Origin: Nanobdellota archaeon
GTDB lineage: Archaea; Nanobdellota; Nanobdellia; SCGC-AAA011-G17; GW2011-AR17
DNA length: 32,699 nt
Assembly (NCBI GenBank): GCA_018830945.1
Contig: JAHJRD010000074.1
Coordinates: forward strand, 1 to 32,699
Direction: 5' to 3'
A model generated the notes under the pieces. The model saw nothing but the letters and a program-made list of their open reading frames with translations, made no database searches and had not been told where the DNA came from. Positions 1-8,172 of this stretch are shown piece by piece (position 1 is the stretch's first letter; every line of letters begins with the position of its first letter). The translations under genes and the position numbers were made by a program.

Positions 1-442
1 GCCTCTGCTTTAATTTTTGCAAAAGCGCACCCATTTGCTCTACGAATTTCTTTGCAGTTTCTAATGACGTTTCAGCTTCTTCCTGAGTGGTAAGGAAGCT
101 TAAGCTGTACTGGTCATCATGCCTCATATCCCTGTAATGGTCAAGCATGCTTACCCATTTGCTTTCAAGAAACCCCTTTTTGGCATAATTGTCCTCAATG
201 TAACGCGCAACGCAGTAATGGCTTTTTTCCCTGAACCCATCAAAGAATAATATCGCCCTTGCGGAATGAAACATGGCAACATAAGAAGCCATAAGTGCTG
301 AGTCGAATGCCTTTGCAGAGATGCCCTTTTCGGCTTCCACAAGCCATTTTTGCGCTCTCTTAATGCTTGCTTCTGCATCTTGAGAAGAAGGAGGTATCTT
401 CCGAAGCAGACCTTCCCTTATGCATCCTGATGAATCAAGCAT
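1..442 (-). CDS. HEPN domain protein (partial; C-terminus beyond window start)
   Basis: Hand translation from ATG at 442: MLDSSGCIREGLLRKIPPSSQDAEASIKRAQKWLVEAEKGISAKAFDSALMASYVAMFHSARAILFFDGFREKSHYCVARYIEDNYAKKGFLESKWVSMLDHYRDMRHDDQYSL...; matches HEPN (PF05168-like) pattern; overlaps the MNT gene by 8 nt. Not in ORF track because it has no stop in the window. Confidence 0.85.
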   Translation of the reverse strand, partial: MLDSSGCIREGLLRKIPPSSQDAEASIKRAQKWLVEAEKGISAKAFDSALMASYVAMFHSARAILFFDGFREKSHYCVARYIEDNYAKKGFLESKWVSMLDHYRDMRHDDQYSLSFLTTQEEAETSLETAKKFVEQMGALLQKLKQR

Positions 443-977
443 TTTCAATTTTATCACCATATATTGTTATTGAGCCAAAAACAAGGGCGTGATAGAAGAG
501 AGGCTCCTCCTTTTTAAGAGTTTCTAATTTTTCTTTTGTTAAGTAAAGGGGCTTTATATTGCTGTAATTCTTTCTCAAATCAGAAGTGAGCCTCGCAAGC
601 AATTCCTCTTTTGTCTTTTTAACTATTACCCACAAATCTATGTCTGAATCCCCCTTGTTCGCCCCTTTTGCAAAGCTGCCATAGAATCCTGCGGCTATTA
701 CAAATTTATACTGATTAAACATCGAATTATCAAAATATGCCAAGTTAAGCAGTATCCTTAAAGCTTTAACATGGATATTTTCCTGCAAGACAAACTTTGC
801 CCCTTCTTTTTTCAGCACATTTTCCTTCAAAAGCACATTAAACACCTTTGAAACAAGCCCCTTGCTGAGATTTATTTCTTCTGCCGTCTTATTCACGCCA
901 AAAGGCTTGTCTTCATAGAGGATATGCCTCAATACAGCAACCCTTTCCTTTGTTGATAACAATAAGTGGATGTTCAT
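435..977 (-). CDS. HTH + MNT-type nucleotidyltransferase (partner of HEPN)
   Basis: N-terminal wHTH (NKTAEEINLSKGLVSKVFNVLLKENVL) and NTase motif GSFAKGANKGDSDIDLWV. Confidence 0.88.
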   Translation of the reverse strand: MNIHLLLSTKERVAVLRHILYEDKPFGVNKTAEEINLSKGLVSKVFNVLLKENVLKKEGAKFVLQENIHVKALRILLNLAYFDNSMFNQYKFVIAAGFYGSFAKGANKGDSDIDLWVIVKKTKEELLARLTSDLRKNYSNIKPLYLTKEKLETLKKEEPLFYHALVFGSITIYGDKIENA

Positions 978-1037
978 GATTCATAAACAAAGTGTTCATA
1001 ATTTATAAACTTTTCGTTCACGTTTTAGAGACTTATG

Positions 1038-1556
1038 CTATTCAAGCTGTATCCTCAGCCCCTGCTCCTTCAATTTAAGTAAAGCCTCTGCATTCCCTAT
1101 TGCGTCGTCAAGCGCGTTGTGCGTGTGCTTTGTTTCCCTCAAATGCTTGAAGCTCTTTGACATGTCTTTCATAATACCTTTGTACAAAGAGCCGAGGTTC
1201 TGGGAACTGTGGCCGAATGGATTCTCATTCAAAAAGCGCCAGAAATACCAGCATACAAACATCCAGTCAAAGCCGTTGTTGTCTGACATGAATCTGGGCC
1301 TTCCTTTGGAGCTGTCCCTTACCCATCTTGCAAACCTTTCCATAACCTGCTTAGGCTCTTCAAACTTCAGCGCTTGTTCCCTTGTAAAGCCGGAATACTT
1401 CAGGCTTTCAGGGATATACTTATCTGATATCGGCTTCATTTCTGCATAGAATGTTTTCTTCAGCCCTTCCTCAACTGCAACAGCCCCTATTGAAAGCATT
1501 GAATACTCTCCAGGTATAGGTCCGTCTGTTTCCACGTCAACCATGATAAAGCTCAT
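1038..1556 (-). CDS. DEDDh 3'-5' exonuclease (DnaQ/RNase T-like)
   Basis: MVDVETDGP Exo I motif and HNALDDAIGNAE Exo III motif. Confidence 0.85.
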   Translation of the reverse strand: MSFIMVDVETDGPIPGEYSMLSIGAVAVEEGLKKTFYAEMKPISDKYIPESLKYSGFTREQALKFEEPKQVMERFARWVRDSSKGRPRFMSDNNGFDWMFVCWYFWRFLNENPFGHSSQNLGSLYKGIMKDMSKSFKHLRETKHTHNALDDAIGNAEALLKLKEQGLRIQLE

Positions 1557-1650
1557 GCTTATTCAAAAGGAATGCGGCAGTAATAAGCTTTTCGCACAAT
1601 TCATGTTTAGCCAAAGAAAGTATATAAACAAAAATTACTTTTAAAAACAC

Positions 1651-2226
1651 ATGGACATTTTCGCGCATGCACTATGGACAGCAGCATTGATAAAAGGATT
1701 ATCCTTGCAGCTAAAAAGAAAGATAACTATATGGAAAGCAGTGCTCTGGGGAATAGCCCCTGATGTGTTCTCTTTTGGGCTTCTGACTGCCTGGTTGATA
1801 CTCAGCCTTGTATTCGGCGGAACAGCAATGGATTTCCAACAGTTTGAGGCAATGGAGCCTGCGCAAAGGGATACAATACCCGTATTCCAGATAGTCTCAT
1901 TCATGTATAACTTTACGCACAGCATTTTTGTGTTTGCTGCTTTCTTTATCATATTCTATTTCATATTCAGAAGGCCATTATTGGCTATGCTTGGCTGGCT
2001 TGTGCATATCCTGATAGACATACCAACCCATTCATACAAGTTTTACCCCACACCATTCTTATGGCCAATATCAGAATGGAAATTCAACGGCATATCGTGG
2101 GGCCAGCCCTGGTTCATGGCTTTAAATTACACAGCAATAGTGTCAGCATACCTCTTTCTTTATGTATGGAACAGGAAATCCGGAAAACCTGAAAATCCTC
2201 CAAACCAAAAGAAGAAACATATTTAA
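1651..2226 (+). CDS. Membrane protein, YdjM/DUF457-like putative metal-dependent hydrolase
   Basis: MDIFAHALWTAALIK start, GIAPD motif, several hydrophobic helices, HILIDIPTH motif. Confidence 0.6.
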   Translation: MDIFAHALWTAALIKGLSLQLKRKITIWKAVLWGIAPDVFSFGLLTAWLILSLVFGGTAMDFQQFEAMEPAQRDTIPVFQIVSFMYNFTHSIFVFAAFFIIFYFIFRRPLLAMLGWLVHILIDIPTHSYKFYPTPFLWPISEWKFNGISWGQPWFMALNYTAIVSAYLFLYVWNRKSGKPENPPNQKKKHI

Positions 2227-2249
2227 AGAGCAAGAAGAAAGTAAGTTTC

Positions 2250-2603
2250 ATGACAGACTTGGTAGCCTGCTTATCCACAGGCAAGGGAACATGGCTTGAA
2301 GTGTCAAAGCTGATGAAGGCAGAGGAATGGAATAAAATTTACCTTATAGCCCCAAAGTTCAGCATGGAAAGGTTCACGCATGACAAGAAGTTTGAGTTTG
2401 TAGAGATTAATCCAGACGCTGAAGTTGATGATATAAAAAACAAGATTATTGAGCAGTTAAAAGGCAGGCTGGGCATTGACACTGCAATTAACTTAACTTC
2501 AGGCTCCGGCAAGGAGCACATGGCTGTGATATCAGCAGCAATTGCATTAGGCTCAGGCATTCGGCTTGTTACTCTGAAAAACAACAAGATGGCAGAGGTA
2601 TGA
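2250..2603 (+). CDS. Small Rossmann-type protein resembling a standalone CARF domain
   Basis: Alternating beta/alpha pattern; INLTSGSGKEHMAVISAAIALG resembles the CARF NxT-GG-K loop. Confidence 0.5.
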   Translation: MTDLVACLSTGKGTWLEVSKLMKAEEWNKIYLIAPKFSMERFTHDKKFEFVEINPDAEVDDIKNKIIEQLKGRLGIDTAINLTSGSGKEHMAVISAAIALGSGIRLVTLKNNKMAEV

Positions 2604-2667
2604 ATATTTAAACCAAAAGGTTTATTAACAGGATAATATATTAATATTAACAGGATAATATATCAAA

Positions 2668-4107
2668 ATGGAAGAATACTTTTGGGACAGAAAACAGGAA
2701 TTAGGGCATCTTAAGCAAAGTTACACCAGCTTGAGAACAAGCATTTTCATAGCAATGTACGGGAGGAGGAGAGTCGGCAAAACCGAGCTTATAAGAAAAT
2801 TTCTGGGGGCATTGAATACACCAAAGCTCTATGTTTATGTTGACCTTGCAGAAAAATCAGAGATATTAAACTCATTTTCCAAAGAAGTGTTTGACCAGCT
2901 CGGGCAAACAATCAAATTTAACGATTGGAACGAATTTTTGGACTTCATTGCAGAAAAGGCGGCAAAAGAGAAGTTTATACTGGTTATAGATGAGTTTCAG
3001 AGGTTTGTGCAAACCTCTCCAGAATTCATAAGCAGACTGCAGAAATATTGGGATACTTCCCTTAAGAACAAGAAACTAATGCTTTTATTGGTGGGCTCGT
3101 CAATAGGAATGATGCACAGGGTTATAGGAAGCCATACCGGAGCCTTGTATGGCAGAAGTACTGAAAAATGGAAAATAAGCCCTTTCAAATTTGCAGAGTT
3201 CAGAGAGATGTTTAAGAAACTTCCAGAAGAAGAAAAAATAATTTATTACTCTGTTTTTGGAGGCACACCTTATTATTTGAATCTAGCTCAAAAAAAGAAT
3301 GAACAAGGCATATTTGACGCGATAAACATACTAATGCTCAATAAAGCAAGCATATTATTTGAAGAGCCAAAGAACCTGCTGGAAGTAGAAAATGTAAGAA
3401 CACATGCAAGATATAATTCCATATTAAGCTCTATTGCAGAGGGAAAAGATACTCTCAAGGAAATCAGTGATTTTACAGGGATTCTCCCCACTACACTGCC
3501 GGCATATATCCACAGGCTGGATGCTTTGCTTGACTTGGTCAAAACAAGAGAGCCGCTCTTTGGGAAGAAAAAACTGGGGAAATACGCAATAAAAGATAAT
3601 TTTTTCCGGTTTTGGTATAAGTTCATTTATCCAAACCAGTCTGCAATAAACCTCAACAACAGAAAACTCGTTGAAGGGGTTATCCGCAGCAATATAAATG
3701 CATATACAGGCCTTATATTTGAGGAGATTATAGAAGAGCTCCTTATTATGCACCAAAATAAAAAAATAAAAGGCCATGATATAAGCTTTGACAAGATAGG
3801 CGGCTGGTGGGACAGAAATGGAAATGAGATTGATATAGTTGCCAGCAACAGCAAGGGAAGAAAACTCCTTGTTGGCGAAGTGAAATGGACTAATGAAAAG
3901 GCAGGAGCAGGGGTGTTGGAAAACCTGGTAAAAAAAGCAAAAATGATTAATGCATCCGGAGAATATACATTTATGATTGTGTCTAAATCAGGGTTTACTG
4001 AAGAGTGCCTCAAGAAGATGAAAGAAATCAATGCACTAAGCCTTGATTTAAAGGAAGTTGCAGCGTTGTTTGAAAATGCTGGCAAAGGGGCGCTATATGG
4101 ATCTTGA
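2668..4107 (+). CDS. Archaeal AAA ATPase with C-terminal DUF234/PD-(D/E)XK-like domain
   Basis: Walker A GRRRVGKTEL, Walker B FILVIDEFQ, C-terminal EIDIVASNSKGRKLLVGEVKW. Confidence 0.85.
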   Translation: MEEYFWDRKQELGHLKQSYTSLRTSIFIAMYGRRRVGKTELIRKFLGALNTPKLYVYVDLAEKSEILNSFSKEVFDQLGQTIKFNDWNEFLDFIAEKAAKEKFILVIDEFQRFVQTSPEFISRLQKYWDTSLKNKKLMLLLVGSSIGMMHRVIGSHTGALYGRSTEKWKISPFKFAEFREMFKKLPEEEKIIYYSVFGGTPYYLNLAQKKNEQGIFDAINILMLNKASILFEEPKNLLEVENVRTHARYNSILSSIAEGKDTLKEISDFTGILPTTLPAYIHRLDALLDLVKTREPLFGKKKLGKYAIKDNFFRFWYKFIYPNQSAINLNNRKLVEGVIRSNINAYTGLIFEEIIEELLIMHQNKKIKGHDISFDKIGGWWDRNGNEIDIVASNSKGRKLLVGEVKWTNEKAGAGVLENLVKKAKMINASGEYTFMIVSKSGFTEECLKKMKEINALSLDLKEVAALFENAGKGALYGS

Positions 4108-4972
4108 ACAAATAGCATACCCTCTTACATCATGCAAAACAAAGCCAAACAAGATTATGAGAGAAAGGATTCTGCCTTTTCTTCAGGAGCATGATGTTAA
4201 AAGAGTTTTAGATTATGGCTGCGGCAGATATCTTAGAGATTCTGCTTTTCTTGCTGAGAACGGATTTACTGTAGATGCTGTTGACCTGGAAGAGCAAGTA
4301 GAAAACATTGATTCAGAAAGAGTAAGATTTGTAAAAAGTGTGTCTTCAAGCATTAATGAAAGCAATTATGATGCAGCTTTATTGAACTTTGTATTACAAG
4401 TATTGCCGACAGAAGAGCAGAGGCAGAAGGTGTTAAGCAAGGTCTGCGCTGTTATTAAACCAGATGGATATCTTGTATTGTCATTGAGAAACCAGAGAGA
4501 CATGAAACATTGTGTGGAACACCAAGGCACCCCTTACAATGACGGCTTTTTAATGAGAAGAGGCAAGCAATACACATTTGTCAGAGGATATGAAAGAGAA
4601 GAGGTTGAAGCAATACTCAGCAAGATGGACATTGTCGAAATAATAAGAACGTGCGATTCATTCATCACAATAAGCCAGAAGACAAAGTTGTATAGTATAC
4701 TTAAGGGAGGAAGAGCAATACAAAGCCCAATGCCCGGAGAATATGCGGGAAACAGCCCAAGAAAGATTTTTGGAAGATTGGACTGTGGAACAGGAAAAAG
4801 GCTAATGAAGCCGGAAAACAGGGTCTTCTTCCACACACTAGAGGATGCTGTAACGCAGGGATACAGGCCGTGCAACAATTGCAAGCCAATCAACGAACAA
4901 GACTTTGAAAAGATAAGAGATTTAATACCAGAGCAAACACTGGAAGAGTTTTACAAGAGAAGAACAAAATAG
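4097..4972 (+). CDS. Class I SAM methyltransferase with C-terminal Ada-like zinc-binding domain
   Basis: VLDYGCGRYLRD motif; tail GNSPRKIFGRLDCGTGKRLMKPENRVFFHTLEDAVTQGYRPCNNCKP. ORF opens at 4058, but the ATG at 4097 overlapping the ATPase stop is more likely. Confidence 0.75.
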   Translation: MDLEQIAYPLTSCKTKPNKIMRERILPFLQEHDVKRVLDYGCGRYLRDSAFLAENGFTVDAVDLEEQVENIDSERVRFVKSVSSSINESNYDAALLNFVLQVLPTEEQRQKVLSKVCAVIKPDGYLVLSLRNQRDMKHCVEHQGTPYNDGFLMRRGKQYTFVRGYEREEVEAILSKMDIVEIIRTCDSFITISQKTKLYSILKGGRAIQSPMPGEYAGNSPRKIFGRLDCGTGKRLMKPENRVFFHTLEDAVTQGYRPCNNCKPINEQDFEKIRDLIPEQTLEEFYKRRTK

Positions 4973-5044
4973 AAGCATAGCCTCCTTTTAACTATCATCT
5001 GCACCACAGAAATACATAAAAACACATTAACCATCACAATCACC

Positions 5045-6100
5045 ATGGCAGACTTATTCAAGGACATGTTATCAGCAGAAGAGTCATTATTCGCAAACGA
5101 AATGGCTCTGGACTTTGACTACTTGCCAAAAGAGCTGCCGCACAGGGAAAACCAGCAGCATTACATAGCTGACTGCATTAAGCTATTACTAGCAGGAAGA
5201 ATGGGGAAGAATCTTCTAATAACAGGCGCTCCTGGCATTGGAAAGACAGCTGCAGTAAAATGGGTTTTAAGGGAAATGGAGGAAAAGGGATTGGATGAAA
5301 AAGCAATTCCATTATATGTGAACTGCTGGAAAAAAGACACACCTCACAAAATCCTATTAGACATCTGCGGCCAGCTGGGATACAAATGGGTGCAAAACAG
5401 GAACACTGATGAATTATTCAAGGAAGTTGCAAACGTACTAAACAAGAAATCAGCAATAATTGTATTGGATGAAGTGGATAAATTAGAGTCAGAGCAGGTG
5501 ATATACCAGCTTATTGAAGACATATACAGGAAATGCATTATCCTGATAACAAATGACATTGAATGGATAGGCGATGTTGATGCAAGATTGAAATCAAGGC
5601 TTGTGCCTGAAACAATTGATTTTAAGCAATATAATCTGGCTGAAACAAATGATATTCTTAAAAGAAGGATAAAGTCAGCTTTTGCGCCGAATGTTTGGGA
5701 AGAAAAGGCCATTGATATTGTTTCTGAAAAAGTGTTTGGCGCAGGAGACATGAGATATGGGCTGTTTTTGTTGAGGGAAGCAGGAAACATTGCTGAGAAA
5801 AAATCATCAAGAAAGGTTAAGCAGGAGCATGCAGAGTCTGCTGTTGAAAAGCTTAGTGATTTCAGCATAAGGAAAGAGCATGAGCTTGATGAGGAAGAGA
5901 AGAATGTTTTGGCCTTGGTTAAAGAGAACCAGGGGAAGACAAGCACTGAATTGTATGATATCTATAAAAAAAACTCTAACAAGTCATACAGGACATTCCA
6001 CAGGAAGTTAAAATCCCTGGAAGAGGCAGGAATTGTTGAAATTGAGGGGGATTTCACAGCAGCCACAGGCGGAAGGGTTTCCAGGGTTAGGATTAAGTGA
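5045..6100 (+). CDS. Orc1/Cdc6-family AAA+ ATPase (divergent)
   Basis: Walker A TGAPGIGKTAAV, Walker B IIVLDEVDKL, C-terminal winged helix. Confidence 0.82.
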   Translation: MADLFKDMLSAEESLFANEMALDFDYLPKELPHRENQQHYIADCIKLLLAGRMGKNLLITGAPGIGKTAAVKWVLREMEEKGLDEKAIPLYVNCWKKDTPHKILLDICGQLGYKWVQNRNTDELFKEVANVLNKKSAIIVLDEVDKLESEQVIYQLIEDIYRKCIILITNDIEWIGDVDARLKSRLVPETIDFKQYNLAETNDILKRRIKSAFAPNVWEEKAIDIVSEKVFGAGDMRYGLFLLREAGNIAEKKSSRKVKQEHAESAVEKLSDFSIRKEHELDEEEKNVLALVKENQGKTSTELYDIYKKNSNKSYRTFHRKLKSLEEAGIVEIEGDFTAATGGRVSRVRIK

Positions 6101-6103
6101 AAA

Positions 6104-6364
6104 TTATTTCCTTCCGTACATATACCAGCCGACAATCACTGAAAGAAGCCCCACTGAGCCGATTGAATTTGTGATTATCAAGGGAAAATTGTTTATTTCA
6201 ATGCCGTACAATATCCACAGAAAAACCCCTATGAAAAGAGTTCCAAAAGTAAGTATTGAAATGTCTTTTGCGCTCTTTCTTTTAAATATCTTGTATGCCT
6301 GCGGCAGGTTGGACACGGCCATTGCAGTGCCGAAGACAGTGACTAGGACTGATAATACTGACAT
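6104..6364 (-). CDS. SemiSWEET / MtN3-like PQ-loop transporter
   Basis: 86 aa, three hydrophobic helices, NLPQAYKIFKRKSAKDIS motif. Confidence 0.85.
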   Translation of the reverse strand: MSVLSVLVTVFGTAMAVSNLPQAYKIFKRKSAKDISILTFGTLFIGVFLWILYGIEINNFPLIITNSIGSVGLLSVIVGWYMYGRK

Positions 6365-6638
6365 TTTATGCTATAAAGTGCCTAATCTGATATAAATATG
6401 TTCCTGCAAGCTGCCAAAGGCGGCTTCTGCTGTGCTCCCTTGCTGCGAGCTGCCAAGGGCGGCCTGCAAAGAAGTGTGAGTCCCATCAAAGTGCTGTGAA
6501 GGATGCCGGCTGAAACGCAGTGAAATGCCGGCTCGGGTTGATAAGGGCTTCGCCCTTATAACCACTTGCCACTTGACAACCTTACGCACACGCTTTATAA
6601 GCATTTTTTTCGTGATTATGAATAAAGGAGATGATAAC

Positions 6639-6920
6639 ATGACACACTATGACGCGCTTCCGTACAATGTATTTACAGGAGTTTTGCCTGAGTGCCTGCA
6701 GCTCAGCACAATAAATGATATTTTCAATGAAAAGCTGAGAAATCTGCCCACTACACATTTTGTAAAGGAATGCGAAAACACAGTTCCTGAATTGCATGAT
6801 GAAAATGCCAAAAAAATAGAGCAAAAAGTGGTATGGCATATCGGGAAAAGGAAAAAATATTTATCAAAAGGGTACCTTCTCAAAAGAAAGGCCAGCCGCC
6901 TTCTTTTTTCCTGTTTTTAG
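6639..6920 (+). CDS. Small hypothetical protein
   Basis: ATG at 6639 preceded by aaaGGAGatgataac; no recognised domain. Confidence 0.4.
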   Translation: MTHYDALPYNVFTGVLPECLQLSTINDIFNEKLRNLPTTHFVKECENTVPELHDENAKKIEQKVVWHIGKRKKYLSKGYLLKRKASRLLFSCF

Positions 6921-7019
6921 AAGGCGCTCAAAAGCATTTGGCACCCCGAAAATCTGCGATTTTCGATGCCGAAACGCGCTTAAAACCTTTAATCAAAAAT
7001 CATAAATTTAAAATCTAAT

Positions 7020-7140
7020 CTATTGCTTATACAATATATTGCTTAATCAATATATATGATGTCAAATATATTGCTAACCATATATATAGAAATAGCAATA
7101 TATAGCTACTACAATATATATGATATACTATATAAGTATT
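7020..7140. promoter_or_regulatory. Cluster of ATATTGC/CAATAT inverted-repeat units upstream of the PadR-like gene
   Basis: TATTGCTTATACAATA, ATATTGCTTAATCAATAT, ATATATTGCTAACCATATATAT, AGCAATATATAGCTACTACAATATATAT read directly. Confidence 0.5.
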
Positions 7141-7168
7141 TAAATACAAGAAAAGCATAATAGAATGA

Positions 7169-7462
7169 ATGGAGCAGCCGAAACACCTCAAACTAAAGGG
7201 CTTTTTGGCATTCAAAATGCTCCATGAGTTAAATAAAAAGAGGTTATGCGGCGACGAGCTGGCTGAGGCCATAGGCACAAAATTCGGCACAAAACTCACC
7301 CCCGGAACCATATATCCAGCCTTGAAATTCCTAAGGAAGAAAAGGCTGGTTTCTTATAAGAAGTTTGGCCGGAAAAAGACCTATAGCCTGACAGATGAAG
7401 GAAAGGCGGAATTAAAGCTCCTGAAAAGGTGCTTTAGGAAAATCTTTTCCGGATTCTTCTAG
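7169..7462 (+). CDS. PadR-like wHTH transcriptional regulator
   Basis: LCGDELAEAIGTKFGTKLTPGTIYPALKFLRKKRLVSYKKFGRKKTYSLTDEGKAEL. Confidence 0.85.
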   Translation: MEQPKHLKLKGFLAFKMLHELNKKRLCGDELAEAIGTKFGTKLTPGTIYPALKFLRKKRLVSYKKFGRKKTYSLTDEGKAELKLLKRCFRKIFSGFF

Positions 7463-7636
7463 CTCTCCCGCGCCTCTTTTTATTTTTAGAGACTTTTGAT
7501 TAATCCTTGTAGGAGGGCCAAAAGTCTCTTAGAGAACTTTGTATTCAAAGTTATCTTTAATCATTTCTTAAAAGTTTTAATCACAACGAAAGCCATATAT
7601 ATCCAGATACCCTATAATTAGTTAGCCAAACAACAG

Positions 7637-7966
7637 ATGGTAAAAAAAGACAAAAGTGGAATTGAATCCATAGTTGAAGGCAGGCAGAAGAAAGATATCG
7701 TTGAAGTAATGGGAACTTATGCAGGAACCGTTGTTTCAGGCATGGGGGCTGCTGGCTCAGCATACATGTTTGTGTTTTCTGCATATAATGCAATAAGTGA
7801 GTACATAAAAGTTGACCCTTCCATGGTGATTGCAGCAGAAGCAATGGATGATTACTCGCCATACAGCTTATGCCATATTCAGATCATTATGGCTTTAATG
7901 GTGGGAATAGCAACCATGGCTTTTGTGTGCGGCATAATTGAAGGCATTAAAAAGATTAGAGAATAA
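7637..7966 (+). CDS. Small membrane protein, unknown function
   Basis: Two hydrophobic segments. Confidence 0.55.
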   Translation: MVKKDKSGIESIVEGRQKKDIVEVMGTYAGTVVSGMGAAGSAYMFVFSAYNAISEYIKVDPSMVIAAEAMDDYSPYSLCHIQIIMALMVGIATMAFVCGIIEGIKKIRE

Positions 7967-7998
7967 GGTAATTAAGAATTATCTTCTCAAAGCAGCAC

Positions 7999-8030
7999 CA
8001 CGCATATAATGTGTGTTATATGCGTGTTTT
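7999..8030 (+). terminator. Perfect 11-bp stem followed by TTTT; possible terminator
   Basis: CACGCATATAA-TGTGTG-TTATATGCGTG then tttt. Confidence 0.4.
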
Positions 8031-8046
8031 AGGCTAGAAATATAGG

Positions 8047-8134
8047 TTATACGAAGGTTTATATATTCGAAATGCCCAATATAGATATGTAAGGGGCATT
8101 TCGGATATCCCAAAATGTGAGCCATTTTGGAATA
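8047..8134 (+). repeat. Nested-palindrome element, copy A
   Basis: TTATACGAAG...TATTCGAAATGCCC...GGGCATTTCGGATATCCCAAAATG...CATTTTGGAATA. Confidence 0.65.
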
Positions 8135-8172
8135 TAATAGAATCCCTTAATTAAACGCAAGAGGAGGATTTT

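Noticed and set aside
151-378. 75-aa minus ORF in the track
   Set aside because: Wrong frame; the overlapping HEPN frame (start at 442) is clearly the coding one.
6500-6540. C/D box sRNA in the GC island (CTGA and GTGAAGGA-like boxes)
   Set aside because: Box C match is poor and spacing is unconvincing.
6371-6640. 89-aa minus ORF
   Set aside because: Runs through the repeat/hairpin-rich GC island with no plausible protein features.
8048-8056. TATACGAAG in elements A and B resembles a loxP arm (TATACGAAGTTAT)
   Set aside because: No matching inverted arm or 8-bp spacer is present; probably coincidence.
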